Program-made: the position numbers and the translations under genes
The notes under the pieces: generated by a model
Database searches by the model: none
The model's input: only the letters and a program-made list of their open reading frames with translations
Told to the model about the DNA's origin: nothing
In this document: positions 32,819 to 41,142 of the stretch, in pieces
Position numbering within the stretch: the first letter of the stretch is position 1
Layout: the number at the start of each line of letters is the position of its first letter
Assembly (NCBI GenBank): GCA_005879065.1
Contig: VBLU01000005.1
Span: forward strand, 1 to 43,248
Origin: Methanobacteriota archaeon
Lineage (GTDB): Archaea > Thermoplasmatota > Thermoplasmata > RBG-16-68-12
DNA: 43,248 nucleotides
Direction of reading: 5' to 3'

Positions 32819-34015
32819 TCACGGACGCTCGATGATCATCGAGACCGCATTGCCACCGCCCAGACAGAGGGTCGCGAGACCGCGCTTGGCGCCGCGGTCC
32901 TTCATCGCGTAGGCGAGCGTCGTGAGGACGCGGGCGCCGCTGCAGCCAATCGGATGCCCGAGGGCCACTGCCCCGCCGTTCACGTTGAATTTCTCGTACG
33001 GAATCCCGAGCTCGCGCATCACCGTGACGCTTGCGGCGGCATACGCCTCGTTGTGTTCGAACAAGTCGATGTCGTCGACCGAGAGGCCGGTCTTCTTCAG
33101 GAGTTTCCGGACGCCGGCGATCGGCGCCTCCATGACCAGCTCCGGCTTCACCCCGACCGTGCCATAGTCGACGATGCGCGCGAGCGGCGTCACGCCGTGC
33201 CGGTCGGCGGCCTTCTCGGACATGACGACCATCGCCGCGGCGCCGTCGCTCAGCTGGGACGCGTTCCCCGCGGTCACCTGGCCGCCCTCCCGGAAAACGG
33301 GAGGTAGCTTCGCCAGCTTCTCCATCGATGTATCCGTGCGAATCCCCTCGTCGATCTCGACCCGACCCGCGCCGGGCACGTCGACGGGGAGGATCTGCTC
33401 CTTGAATCGCCCCTCCTGCGTGGCCGAGGCCGCGCGTCGCTGGCTCTCCAAAGCGAAACGGTCCATCTCCTCGCGCGTGACGTGGAATTTCTCCGCCACG
33501 ATTTCGCCGGTGATCCCCATGTGGTACTGGTTGTAGGCGTCCCAGAGGCCGTCATTCACCATCGCGTCGAGGAACGGCACGTTGTTGATCCCAATCCCCC
33601 AGCGGGCCTCTTTCACCAGATACGGCGCGCGGCTCATCGACTCCATGCCGCCCGCGAGCAAGACCTCCGCGGACCCAGCACGAATCATGTCGGACGCGAA
33701 CATGACCGTCTGGAGCCCGGACCCGCATACCTTGTTCACCGTCACCGCGCCGACGCGGTCCGGAAGGCCACCGAAGAGCGCCGCCTGCCGCGCCGGGTTC
33801 TGGCCGAGGCCCGCGGCGATCACGTTACCCATGAGGACTTCCTCGATGTCCGCCGGCACGAGGCCCGACCGATTCACCGCTTCCGCGACCGCGAGGCTCC
33901 CGAGGCGGACCGCCTCGACGTTGCGGAACGCGCGTCCGTACTTGCCCACCGGAGTGCGGCAGGCACCCGCCAGAATCACATCCGTCAGCGCAGAAACCCC
34001 CGCGACGGATGTCAA
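32819..34015 (-). CDS. Thiolase (acetyl-CoA acetyltransferase)
   Basis: A 398-residue thiolase that condenses or cleaves acyl-CoAs. The nucleophile is Cys97 in Val-Asn-Lys-Val-Cys-Gly-Ser-Gly. Also present are Glu-His-Asn-Glu-Ala-Tyr-Ala (usually Asn-Glu-Ala-Phe), Gly-Gly-Ala-Val-Ala-Leu-Gly-His-Pro-Ile-Gly with the catalytic His, and the C-terminal Leu-Cys-Leu-Gly-Gly-Gly with the second Cys. All catalytic residues are intact. It could serve acetoacetyl-CoA formation for mevalonate synthesis or beta-oxidation. Start is TTG 34015 or GTG 33979; the latter better fits family N-termini. Directly downstream of the SDR gene. Confidence 0.95.
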   Translation of the reverse strand: MTSVAGVSALTDVILAGACRTPVGKYGRAFRNVEAVRLGSLAVAEAVNRSGLVPADIEEVLMGNVIAAGLGQNPARQAALFGGLPDRVGAVTVNKVCGSGLQTVMFASDMIRAGSAEVLLAGGMESMSRAPYLVKEARWGIGINNVPFLDAMVNDGLWDAYNQYHMGITGEIVAEKFHVTREEMDRFALESQRRAASATQEGRFKEQILPVDVPGAGRVEIDEGIRTDTSMEKLAKLPPVFREGGQVTAGNASQLSDGAAAMVVMSEKAADRHGVTPLARIVDYGTVGVKPELVMEAPIAGVRKLLKKTGLSVDDIDLFEHNEAYAAASVTVMRELGIPYEKFNVNGGAVALGHPIGCSGARVLTTLAYAMKDRGAKRGLATLCLGGGNAVSMIIERP

Positions 34016-34030
34016 GAGGATGCCGCGGTA

Positions 34031-34981
34031 TTAAGCTGTTGTCCGGTGGCTGCGGAACCACTCCAGGGTCCGCGGCACACCGTCCTCGTAGGGCGTCGCG
34101 GGAGGCCGGCTTCCTGTGAGCGACCGATAGAGCGTTCCATCCAGGAGAATCGGATCTTCGAAGAGATAGGCCATCTCGTATGCGGCGCGGGCCATCGGGT
34201 TGAAGAGCCCGACCAGGCGGTACATCCCGCGCCCGAAGACCCGAACGGTGGGCTCGCCCGACCCGGCGGCCCTGTAGACGAGTCGAATGAAGTCCCTTGA
34301 CACGATCGGACCTGGACCTGGGACGTGGACCGCCCGGCCGTGCGCCGCGGGCGTCCCGAGGAGTTTCAGCATCGCTTCGGCCGCGTCGTCGTTGAGAATG
34401 AATTCGTGGAGCGCGTCGGCATCGAGCGGCCATCGGCACGGCCTCCCGGTGAGCGCGCCTTCGAAGACGGGGCGGACGTCGTCATGCATCCCGCCGGGGC
34501 CATAGACGTCCGGGTATCGCGGGAGGACGAGGTCCACGCGTCCGTCCTGATGGGCCTGGAGCAACCTCCTTTCAACGGCCAGCCGAACCCGTCCTTTCAC
34601 CGTGTGCGGTTCCTGCGGATGATCTTCCGTGACGAACCGAGATCGAGGCCGGCCGTAGACGTACACGTTGCCCGGAAAAACCAGGGTCGCGCCCGTGGCT
34701 GCCGCGGCCGCGAACGCGTTGTCTGCGAGAAGCGGGACCACCCTAGGCCATTCAGGGTACGGGACCGACGCCGCATGGACGACCACCTCCATGCGGCGGA
34801 CCGCATCGACAACGGATTCCCGCGAGCGAAGGTCCGCGGCGATCACCTCGGTCCCCGCGGGGAATCCGGCCACCCCACCGCCCGGACGGACGATGGCGCG
34901 GACGTGGTGGCCCGCGAGGATGGCTCGGCGCACGACAGCCCCTCCGATCAGTCCCCTCGCGCCGAGGACCGCAACCCGCAT
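34031..34981 (-). CDS. NAD-dependent epimerase/dehydratase (extended SDR)
   Basis: A 316-residue Rossmann-fold protein. The nucleotide-binding motif is Val-Leu-Gly-Ala-Arg-Gly-Leu-Ile-Gly-Gly at the N-terminus. An Ala-Ala-Asp-Leu adenine-binding stretch and a Pro-Gly-Asn-Val-Tyr-Val-Tyr-Gly segment follow. The active-site Tyr-x-x-x-Lys is not clear; the Tyr-Val-Tyr-Gly-Arg region is the best candidate, so it may be atypical. A sugar-nucleotide or small-ketone substrate is possible. The frame starts Met-Cys-Met at 34987; ATG 34981 fits the SDR start. It precedes the thiolase by 15 bases and is probably co-transcribed. Confidence 0.82.
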   Translation of the reverse strand: MRVAVLGARGLIGGAVVRRAILAGHHVRAIVRPGGGVAGFPAGTEVIAADLRSRESVVDAVRRMEVVVHAASVPYPEWPRVVPLLADNAFAAAAATGATLVFPGNVYVYGRPRSRFVTEDHPQEPHTVKGRVRLAVERRLLQAHQDGRVDLVLPRYPDVYGPGGMHDDVRPVFEGALTGRPCRWPLDADALHEFILNDDAAEAMLKLLGTPAAHGRAVHVPGPGPIVSRDFIRLVYRAAGSGEPTVRVFGRGMYRLVGLFNPMARAAYEMAYLFEDPILLDGTLYRSLTGSRPPATPYEDGVPRTLEWFRSHRTTA

Positions 34982-35041
34982 GCACATCGGACCATCGCGG
35001 CCACTGAAAAGGATGACGCCTTCGAAGGGGCGAACCGCCTA

Positions 35042-35119
35042 CGTGCACGATGCATGCACGAGCCCGGCTTATGCCGCCCCTGCGACCGTCGCCGAAAGGC
35101 CCGCTTCGGTGAGGCGGGC
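35042..35119 (+). promoter_or_regulatory. Control region of the exported-protein gene with two inverted repeats
   Basis: CGTGCA (35042-35047) and TGCACG (35055-35060) flank a 7-base spacer, just upstream of a TATA-like GCTTATG at about 35067-35073. A second repeat, GCCCGC/GCGGGC (35099-35104 and 35114-35119), would form a hairpin in the leader immediately before the ribosome-binding GAGGTG and the ATG at 35132. Confidence 0.4.
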
Positions 35120-35131
35120 GAGGTGTGATCG

Positions 35132-35932
35132 ATGAGAACCGGAATCAAACTGGGGCCGCGTGCGGCCGCCTTCGTGGCGGTCTTGATCGCGGCGAGCGCG
35201 GTGGGCATCCTGACGCCCACGCTGAGCAACACGGTGTCGAAGGACGTGCAGGTGACAGGCTTCGCGGTCACCCTGACGGTCGACGGGATCCCGGATTCCG
35301 TGGCCCCGGGGGGCGTGTTCCGCGTCATCGCGACGCTGGCGAACAACGCGAACCGGCCCGTTCCCGCGGTCCTGCGGATGGAAGTCCGCAATCCGAACAA
35401 CACGGTGCCGGATGAGTTGACCGTCTATTCCCAATGCGGCGCGGAGGAAGTCGTCTCGGGAACGCGGCTGATCTACTACATAGGCTGGCACGGGCCCCTC
35501 CTCGCTCCGAAGGGAGTCTCCTTCGCGGCGGGCGTGGACCTCGCGACCGTTTCGTCGGCCATCGGATCCGCCGAATACTGGCCCTCCGTCCTCCACGAAA
35601 TCCAGGACCGAGATCCCGCGGGGTACGAGTCCCTCGTGGCTCCTGGGTTGAACTCGTCCGTGGGAGTTCGGAATTCAGGCTCGTCCCTCCTGAAGACACT
35701 GAACTACTACGGCATGGTCGGCTCCGGGAACCCGGCGAGCTCGAACCTGGCCGACTGGACGCTCACGACCGTTTTCTCCGAACGGTTCGTGGCCTTCGGA
35801 GGACCGTCGCAAGACGGGTTCCTCGTGGAAGTGAATCCCCAATCCCGCGGGAGCTTCCAGTTCAAGCTCTGGGCCGAGCGACCGGACGTCCTCGGGATCC
35901 CGCACCACCCGTACACCTGTGGGCCGCTCTGA
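35132..35932 (+). CDS. Predicted exported protein of unknown function
   Basis: A 266-residue protein. The N-terminus Arg-Thr-Gly-Ile-Lys followed by a hydrophobic helix (about 12-32) looks like a signal peptide or membrane anchor. Residues about 40-100 resemble an Ig-like/CARDB beta-sandwich (Val-Ala-Pro-Gly-Gly-Val-Phe-Arg-Val). Two Cys, one near residue 98 and one in the C-terminal Tyr-Thr-Cys-Gly, may form a disulfide. No enzyme motif is recognised. Start ATG 35132 has GAGGTG nearby. A T7 run 16 bases after the stop is a likely terminator. Divergent from the SDR-thiolase unit. Confidence 0.6.
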   Translation: MRTGIKLGPRAAAFVAVLIAASAVGILTPTLSNTVSKDVQVTGFAVTLTVDGIPDSVAPGGVFRVIATLANNANRPVPAVLRMEVRNPNNTVPDELTVYSQCGAEEVVSGTRLIYYIGWHGPLLAPKGVSFAAGVDLATVSSAIGSAEYWPSVLHEIQDRDPAGYESLVAPGLNSSVGVRNSGSSLLKTLNYYGMVGSGNPASSNLADWTLTTVFSERFVAFGGPSQDGFLVEVNPQSRGSFQFKLWAERPDVLGIPHHPYTCGPL

Positions 35933-35947
35933 ACCGCGGCCCGTCTC

Positions 35948-35969
35948 TTTTTTTATTCTCACGAATAAA
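35948..35969 (+). terminator. T-run terminator overlapping an AT-rich inverted repeat/promoter
   Basis: Seven T at 35948-35954, 16 bases after a stop codon, fit archaeal T-rich termination. TTTATTC (35952-35958) and GAATAAA (35963-35969) form perfect 7-bp arms around TCAC. The GAATAAAT half also resembles a TATA element for the aminotransferase starting at 36015. Confidence 0.5.
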
Positions 35970-36014
35970 TAGAAATGGCCATAACTTGATTTCGCGGATG
36001 GGGATGACCGCCCC

Positions 36015-37091
36015 ATGGAATTCCCGCCGTTCGAGCACCTTCGGTTTTACGAAGGCGTCCACGACGTCCGCCTGAACATTTCCTATTCGAACATCAAGGG
36101 CTTCACCCTCGGCGAGTTCCACAAGACACTTCCGAAGGACCTGGACCTGAACTGGACGGACGAGCGAGGTCCGCCGGAACTTCGACGGCTGATCGCGCGG
36201 CACGCGCAGGTGGCGATGGACCACGTGCTCGTGACCACAGGGGCCACGGAGGCGAACTTCCTCGCGAACGTAGCCCTGGTCCAGCCACGGGATCGCGTCG
36301 TCGTCGACACTCCCAACTACTCGCCCTTGCGCGATTGTGCCGTGGGTCTCGGTGCGGACGTCGTCCCGGTCGTGAGGGATTGCCACGACGGATGGTCCCT
36401 CGACCTCGATCGATTTCGGAAGACGGCCGGAGGCCGAGCGAAACTCCTCGTGTTCGCGAACCTGAACAACCCCACTTCCGTCCCCCTTGGAAGAAACGAT
36501 CTTCAAGAACTCGCGGACATCGCGCAGGAGTGCGACGGCTATGTCCTCGTGGATGAGACGTTCCGCGAACTCGCCTTTCATCATCCGCCGCCGAGCGTAG
36601 CCGAATTTGGACCGCGGATGATCGCCCTGTCCACCGTGACCAAAGTAGGCGGCCTCGGCGCCCTCCGAGTCGGATGGATCGTCGCTCATCCTCGCCTCCT
36701 GGAGCGGTTCAAGGCCGTGAAGGACTACACGACCGTGTGCGGGTCCTCCGTCTCCCAACTTCTCGCGACCTGGGCGCTCCAGCGGTGGTCCCTCTTCCGA
36801 CGTCGTGCGAAAATCATCTTGGACGGAAATCGAAAGCTGGTGGAGGAGGCGCTCACGAAGCTACCGGCGCTGCGCGGCGAAGTGCCCAAGTCCGGGAGCG
36901 TGATGTTTCCCCATTCCGACATCAGGGTGCCGAAATTGGCACAACGGCTTCTTCGTGTGTACAAGACGATCATCGCGGAAGGACGGTTCTTCGGCGTGGA
37001 CGATCATTTCCGAATCGGCCTGGGTGGAGACCCCGGCGAATTCCGTCAAGGTCTACGGAATCTCGAGAAGGCGATGCAAGAACTCGCATGA
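36015..37091 (+). CDS. Class I/II PLP-dependent aminotransferase
   Basis: A 358-residue fold-type I aminotransferase. The Schiff-base Lys is Lys210 in Ser-Thr-Val-Thr-Lys-Val-Gly-Gly-Leu, with Arg218 after it (phosphate contact). Asp180-Glu-Thr-Phe binds the pyridine nitrogen, and Ala149-Asn-Leu-Asn-Asn-Pro is the conserved Asn region. The Gly-Ala-Thr-Glu-Ala segment near 76-80 binds phosphate. Substrate is not assignable; it is closest to aspartate/aromatic-type aminotransferases. ATG at 36015. It is followed by a convergent DyP gene 51 bases away. Confidence 0.88.
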   Translation: MEFPPFEHLRFYEGVHDVRLNISYSNIKGFTLGEFHKTLPKDLDLNWTDERGPPELRRLIARHAQVAMDHVLVTTGATEANFLANVALVQPRDRVVVDTPNYSPLRDCAVGLGADVVPVVRDCHDGWSLDLDRFRKTAGGRAKLLVFANLNNPTSVPLGRNDLQELADIAQECDGYVLVDETFRELAFHHPPPSVAEFGPRMIALSTVTKVGGLGALRVGWIVAHPRLLERFKAVKDYTTVCGSSVSQLLATWALQRWSLFRRRAKIILDGNRKLVEEALTKLPALRGEVPKSGSVMFPHSDIRVPKLAQRLLRVYKTIIAEGRFFGVDDHFRIGLGGDPGEFRQGLRNLEKAMQELA

Positions 37092-37142
37092 TCCAGCTCG
37101 CGCGGGCGAGACACCGTTCGGTGGCTCGTGATGACCTCTCGC

Positions 37143-38105
37143 TCACGCGGGCGCGGACGTGAGGTTCTCCAAGAAGGTCGCGGACGGCACGAAGAAGAGG
37201 TTCCCGGTGACCGCACGGCTGAAGTCGAGCAGCCGGTCATAATTGCCCGGTGGATTGCCGACGAACATGTTCTGGAGCATTTCTTCGATCGTGCGGGGCG
37301 AGCGGCTGTAGCCGATGAAATAGGTCCCGAACTCCCCGCGGGCTGCCTGGCCGAACGGCATGTTGTCTCGGAGGATCTTGATCTCCGCGCCATCCTTCGT
37401 GATCTTGGTGAGTGCATTGTGCGCAAAGGTGGGCTTGACGGAGTCGTCCAGCTCGATGTCACTCAGCTTCGTACGACCGACGATTCGCTCTTGTTCTTCC
37501 GTAGGAAGTGCATTCCATCCCGTTAGATTGTGGAGATACTTCTGCACAATCACATAGCTACCCGCGGCGAACCTCGAGTCCTCTTCCCCGATGCGGGTGG
37601 CCTCGATCGCCGCCTGCCCCTTGGGGTTCTCCGTCCCGTCGACAAAACCGATGAGGTCGCGGCTGTCAAAGTAGCGGAATCCGTGGACCTCGTCCACGGG
37701 GGAGACCGCGCTTCCCAGCCGAGCCATGATCTGTGTCGCCAGCTCGAAGCACAGGTCCAGTCGCTGCGCTCGGATGTGGAAGAGTAGATCGCCCGGTGTC
37801 GAAGGAGCGTGGCGCTCTCCCGCATGGATCTCGCGAAACTTTCGCAACTCGGCCGGCCGTGGCTGCCCGAACAGCCGGTCCCACGTTTCCGATCCCACCG
37901 CCATGACGCAGGAAAGGCTTCCCTCAAGTTCACGAAACCCCGCCGAACGGACCAGCGAGCTGAGGTCCTTGCACAAGTGTCGAATGACAACTCGATTCTC
38001 GGCCCCTGGGTTGACCGTTACAACGAGAAAAATCGCAGCCCGGGTCAGCGGCGTAGCAACTGGCTGAGAGATTGCGCTCGAATTGACGGACGCTTTCGGC
38101 GTCAT
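37143..38105 (-). CDS. DyP-type heme peroxidase (class B-like)
   Basis: A 320-residue dye-decolorizing peroxidase. The distal Gly-Phe-Val-Asp-Gly-Thr-Glu-Asn-Pro motif carries the catalytic Asp. The proximal His lies in Phe-Ala-His-Asn-Ala-Leu-Thr, and Leu-Arg-Asp-Asn-Met-Pro-Phe-Gly supplies the conserved Arg and Asn. The C-terminal Gly-Asn-Tyr-Asp-Arg-Leu-Leu-Asp-Phe is typical. It oxidises aromatic substrates or protects against peroxide. No signal peptide and no encapsulin-targeting tail is seen. ATG at 38105, 22 bases downstream of the tRNA gene on the same strand. Confidence 0.93.
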   Translation of the reverse strand: MTPKASVNSSAISQPVATPLTRAAIFLVVTVNPGAENRVVIRHLCKDLSSLVRSAGFRELEGSLSCVMAVGSETWDRLFGQPRPAELRKFREIHAGERHAPSTPGDLLFHIRAQRLDLCFELATQIMARLGSAVSPVDEVHGFRYFDSRDLIGFVDGTENPKGQAAIEATRIGEEDSRFAAGSYVIVQKYLHNLTGWNALPTEEQERIVGRTKLSDIELDDSVKPTFAHNALTKITKDGAEIKILRDNMPFGQAARGEFGTYFIGYSRSPRTIEEMLQNMFVGNPPGNYDRLLDFSRAVTGNLFFVPSATFLENLTSAPA

Positions 38106-38127
38106 AGACGGAGGTTTCCCCCTGGAG

Positions 38128-38201
38128 CGCCCGCGCCCGGATTCGAACCGGGGTCTTCGGGTCCGAAGCCCGATAGTCTGTCCGGACTAACCTACGCGGG
38201 C
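38128..38201 (-). tRNA. tRNA-Arg(TCG)
   Basis: A 74-base tRNA on the minus strand. The acceptor stem GCCCGCG/CGCGGGC pairs perfectly. The D-arm is GGTT...GACT with GU pairs. The anticodon stem TCGGG/CCCGA holds the loop CTTCGGA with anticodon TCG, reading CGA. The T-arm CCCGG-TTCGAAT-CCGGG is perfect. The variable loop is 4 bases. No intron and no encoded CCA is present; the discriminator is G. A TATA-like CTTATCG lies about 30 bases upstream. Confidence 0.95.
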
Positions 38202-38378
38202 ACTCTTTCTCCGTACTTGGTTCTGCGATAAGAAGGTCTCGCCCTCTGGGTCCCGATTCCTCGTCGGAAACGACGATAGACGCAAAGAGAAGATCGCCAG
38301 TCGCTCCCATGCTGAATCGGGTTCATCGCTCCCGCCTCCATATTTCGGTGGCCCACTCATAGTCTCAGTACCAGTCAT

Positions 38379-38420
38379 CATATACTACCACTCGTGTACG
38401 GAGACCCGGAGAGGGATATT
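38379..38420 (+). promoter_or_regulatory. Promoter and ribosome-binding site of the alpha/beta-hydrolase gene
   Basis: TATA-like CATATAC at 38379-38385 predicts initiation near 38408. A GTG at 38394 would fall upstream of that start site. The GAGAGG at about 38409-38414 sits 6 bases before a TTG at 38421. This supports TTG 38421 as the true start. The remainder of 38202-38378 holds no gene I can support. Confidence 0.55.
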
Positions 38421-39254
38421 TTGAGCAGCATCACTGTCGGCCAGGAAAACTCGGGACCCATCAAACTGTATTACGAAGACCACGGCACGGGGAAGCCGGT
38501 CGTGCTAATCCACGGGTGGCCTTTAAGCAGCGCCTCCTGGGAAAAGCAGGTGTTGGACCTACTGAAAGCGGGCAACCGGGTCATCGCCTACGACCGCCGA
38601 GGGTTCGGCCAGTCCAGCAAGCCGACGACGGGCTACGACTACGACACCTTCGCCGAAGATCTGCACAAGCTCGTGACGGAGCTCGACCTCCGCGATTTCG
38701 GGTTGGTCGGCTTCTCCATGGGCGGCGGCGAAGTGGCCCGCTATCTGGGCAAGTACGGATCCGACCGCGTAAGCCAGGCGGTGTTCATCAGCGCGGTCCC
38801 ACCGTTTCTGCTCAAGACGGCGGACAATCCGGAAGGAGTCGATGCCGGGGCCTTCGAGGGAATCAAGGCCGGGATCGCCGCAGACCGTCCGGCGTTTCTT
38901 TCGCAGTTTCTATCGGATTTCTTTAACGTGGACGTCTTCCGCGGCAAGCAAATCACCGACCAGGCCGTGCAGCTCAACTGGAACATCGCGGCGGCCGCTT
39001 CGCCCACAGGCACTCTGGATTGCGTCACCGCGTTCTCATCGACGGACTTCCGGAACGACCTCAAACGCATCGACGTGCCCACGTTGGTGATCCACGGCAC
39101 GGCCGACCGGATTGTGCCCTTCCCCGTCTCGGCGAGGCGCATGCCGGAATTTGTGAAGGGATGCAAGCTGATCACGATCGAGGACGCTCCGCACGGCCTG
39201 ATCTGGACCCACGCGAGCAAAATCAACCCGGAGCTGGCACACTTCCTCAGCTAG
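38421..39254 (+). CDS. Alpha/beta hydrolase, non-heme haloperoxidase/esterase type
   Basis: A 277-residue alpha/beta-hydrolase of the cofactor-free haloperoxidase (perhydrolase/arylesterase) group. The triad is Ser99 in Gly-Phe-Ser-Met-Gly-Gly, Asp229 in Gly-Thr-Ala-Asp-Arg and His258 in Ala-Pro-His-Gly-Leu. The oxyanion region is Leu-Ile-His-Gly-Trp-Pro. The N-terminus Ile-Thr-Val-Gly-Gln-Glu-Asn-Ser matches bacterial homologues, which supports the TTG start at 38421. Such proteins act on small esters and make peracids in vitro; the natural role is often unclear. It may have come from bacteria. Divergent from the tRNA and DyP genes. Confidence 0.9.
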   Translation: MSSITVGQENSGPIKLYYEDHGTGKPVVLIHGWPLSSASWEKQVLDLLKAGNRVIAYDRRGFGQSSKPTTGYDYDTFAEDLHKLVTELDLRDFGLVGFSMGGGEVARYLGKYGSDRVSQAVFISAVPPFLLKTADNPEGVDAGAFEGIKAGIAADRPAFLSQFLSDFFNVDVFRGKQITDQAVQLNWNIAAAASPTGTLDCVTAFSSTDFRNDLKRIDVPTLVIHGTADRIVPFPVSARRMPEFVKGCKLITIEDAPHGLIWTHASKINPELAHFLS

Positions 39255-39298
39255 GGACCGCCCGGCGGAGAAGGCAGAGGTTCGAATCGCCTCGGGAC

Positions 39299-40483
39299 TC
39301 ACTCTCCATGGGATGTTTCGCGGATCGGTTCACTTCGGGTCGACCCCTCGTTCCTCCGGGGGGCGAACTTGCCGGGTACGCCTAACCAGAGATTCGCGAG
39401 GGCATAGCCCGCCAACGATGGACTGATCGACGAGGACACGGTGCGCGTTGTGCTCGTGAGCCCCGCGGCCGCGGTCCGGTCCGATTCGTCGACGATCGCC
39501 ATAACGTAGGATTGTCTCGCGGGCACGTCCATTTGCGATAACGATTGACGGCAGAGGAGGAGGAGTACGGCCGTCAAAGGCGTCGACGCGAACGCGACCC
39601 CGATGAGGAAGACGTTCGAGGGCACATGAGTGAAGACCATCGTCCGCAACAGGCCGATTCTCCGGGCGATTCGTTCGGATAGGAGAAACGACAGGGCGGT
39701 CACCAACTGGGTCGCAAAGAAGATGGCCCCGAGGGTGGCCAAATCCAGTCCAAATCGGAGGAAGAAATAGTACGAGAGGATGCTCTGTCCGATGAAGCCG
39801 CCGCCGAACGCATCCACCGCGAACAGGGTCGACAACTTGGCGACAATGGGACGACCGCGGGGGGACAGCGCCGGCCGTCGCCCCGGCCTGGACTTCGGTT
39901 CGACCGCTCCGGAGAGGGAAGAGTAGAGCACCGCTCCGATCAGTCCAGAGATCATGTAGGCCAGGAACAGCGGCGGGTAGCCCATGTATCTCGGCAGTCC
40001 CGCCAAAAGCGCCCCCGCTGAAGACGCGCCGTATCCGACCAAGTTGTACACACTGAACGCAAGCGTCCTGCGATCGGCGCGGGCGGTCCGCGGAAGAATC
40101 GCCTGTTCGAGCGAGAGGAACGGTCCCACTTCTCCAGCCCCGACGGTCATGTTCCCTACGATGCCCGCGAGCACCGGAGCCCACCAGTCCGTCGAGACGA
40201 ACAACAGGGTTCCCGCGACGAAATCGGTGAGGGCGAAGAAGACGAGCGTTCTCCTCCGGCCAATCCGGTCCGCGACGAAGCTGATGATGAACGTGTAGAA
40301 TGCGCTGCTGAGCACGGTCAGGGTCAGGACGATTCCGATCGCGAAGGCGCTGAATCCGAGTTGGGCCAGGTAGACGCCGTAGATGACTCCGAGAAAACCG
40401 TAGGGAACGGTGCGGACGGACTTCTCTAGGAGGATGAGTTTGCCGTCTCGATCAATCCAGTTTCCGGAATCCGTACAAGCCAC
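39299..40483 (-). CDS. MFS transporter, last helix lost through a 3' frame disruption
   Basis: A 394-residue major facilitator with eleven visible transmembrane helices. The Asp-Arg-Ile-Gly-Arg-Arg-Arg loop between helices 2 and 3 is typical. After Leu-Trp-Leu-Gly-Val-Pro (about 39374-39382) the frame turns into a hydrophilic tail with no helix 12. In the other frame the bases directly after this point read Gln-Val-Arg-Pro-Pro-Glu-Glu-Arg, stopping at 39330, which looks like a normal MFS C-terminus. A deletion of roughly 20 codons with a frame change is suggested. Start GTG 40483, 5 bases after padR. It may be a drug or metabolite exporter. Confidence 0.82.
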   Translation of the reverse strand: MACTDSGNWIDRDGKLILLEKSVRTVPYGFLGVIYGVYLAQLGFSAFAIGIVLTLTVLSSAFYTFIISFVADRIGRRRTLVFFALTDFVAGTLLFVSTDWWAPVLAGIVGNMTVGAGEVGPFLSLEQAILPRTARADRRTLAFSVYNLVGYGASSAGALLAGLPRYMGYPPLFLAYMISGLIGAVLYSSLSGAVEPKSRPGRRPALSPRGRPIVAKLSTLFAVDAFGGGFIGQSILSYYFFLRFGLDLATLGAIFFATQLVTALSFLLSERIARRIGLLRTMVFTHVPSNVFLIGVAFASTPLTAVLLLLCRQSLSQMDVPARQSYVMAIVDESDRTAAAGLTSTTRTVSSSISPSLAGYALANLWLGVPGKFAPRRNEGSTRSEPIRETSHGE

Positions 40484-40488
40484 CGCGT

Positions 40489-41109
40489 TCAGAGCGTGCG
40501 CCGCGACTGTTTCGGGGGCTGCGCGATCTTGCCCCTAGGACGTGCCGAGTGGATCGGAGTCCACTTCAGTTCCATGTGGATCTCCAGTTCGTCCTCCTCT
40601 TTGGCGTAGAGGAGCTTGAACGTCACGGGCTCGGTGGGCTGAACTAGGATCTTCTTCTGTCCCGGCAGGACCTTGGAGATATCGACCGAACGCCGTCCCA
40701 GTCCGTCCCCCAGCGCCACCAAGGACTTCGAGAGCTCGTCCTTGCTGAGGCGGCCCTTGTAACGAAAGATCGATTCGTGGACCTCTCGGTAAATTTCCAG
40801 GACTTCCATCATTTTGGTCCAATGCCTCATGGTCTGGGAAAGCTCGCCCCGTCCTTTCTCCGTGAGAGCGTAATGCTTCCGGTCGAGACCTTCATCCCGG
40901 AACTCGATTCGACTCGTCACTAGACCTCCCTCCTCGAGTTTTTCGAAGGCCGGGTAGATCGTGCCGGTCTTTGGCCTCCAGTAGCCGGAGAACCGCTTCT
41001 CGAGTTCCCTGATCACTTCGTATCCGTACATCGGTTTCTCGGACAGGAGAAGGAGCAGCCAGAGGGACACGGCTCCGATTTTCATGCCTCGCGGTGCGGT
41101 GGCAGCCAT
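40489..41109 (-). CDS. PadR family transcriptional regulator
   Basis: A 206-residue PadR-type winged-helix regulator. It has the PadR core Leu-Leu-Leu-Leu-Leu-Ser-Glu-Lys-Pro-Met-Tyr-Gly-Tyr-Glu, Lys-Thr-Gly-Thr-Ile-Tyr-Pro and Arg-Lys-His-Tyr-Ala-Leu-Thr-Glu-Lys-Gly. After the DNA-binding domain (about 10-95), the C-terminal part is longer than usual. The frame opens with TTG 41112, but the ATG at 41109, with GGTGAG upstream, is preferable. It precedes the MFS gene by 5 bases and is divergent from a ChrB-domain gene. A palindrome over its TATA suggests autoregulation. Confidence 0.92.
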   Translation of the reverse strand: MAATAPRGMKIGAVSLWLLLLLSEKPMYGYEVIRELEKRFSGYWRPKTGTIYPAFEKLEEGGLVTSRIEFRDEGLDRKHYALTEKGRGELSQTMRHWTKMMEVLEIYREVHESIFRYKGRLSKDELSKSLVALGDGLGRRSVDISKVLPGQKKILVQPTEPVTFKLLYAKEEDELEIHMELKWTPIHSARPRGKIAQPPKQSRRTL

Positions 41110-41142
41110 CAACTCACCCCGTGCCGGGCAAAGCGCATTCGG

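Noticed and set aside
37143..38105. Possible encapsulin cargo role of the DyP peroxidase
   Set aside because: The protein ends right after the conserved domain without a targeting tail, and no encapsulin shell gene is in the window.
39271..39300. TTCGAATC T-loop-like motif followed by GGGACTC after the haloperoxidase-type gene, resembling a tRNA 3' end
   Set aside because: The flanking bases do not form a 5-bp T-stem and no matching acceptor or anticodon arm is found upstream.
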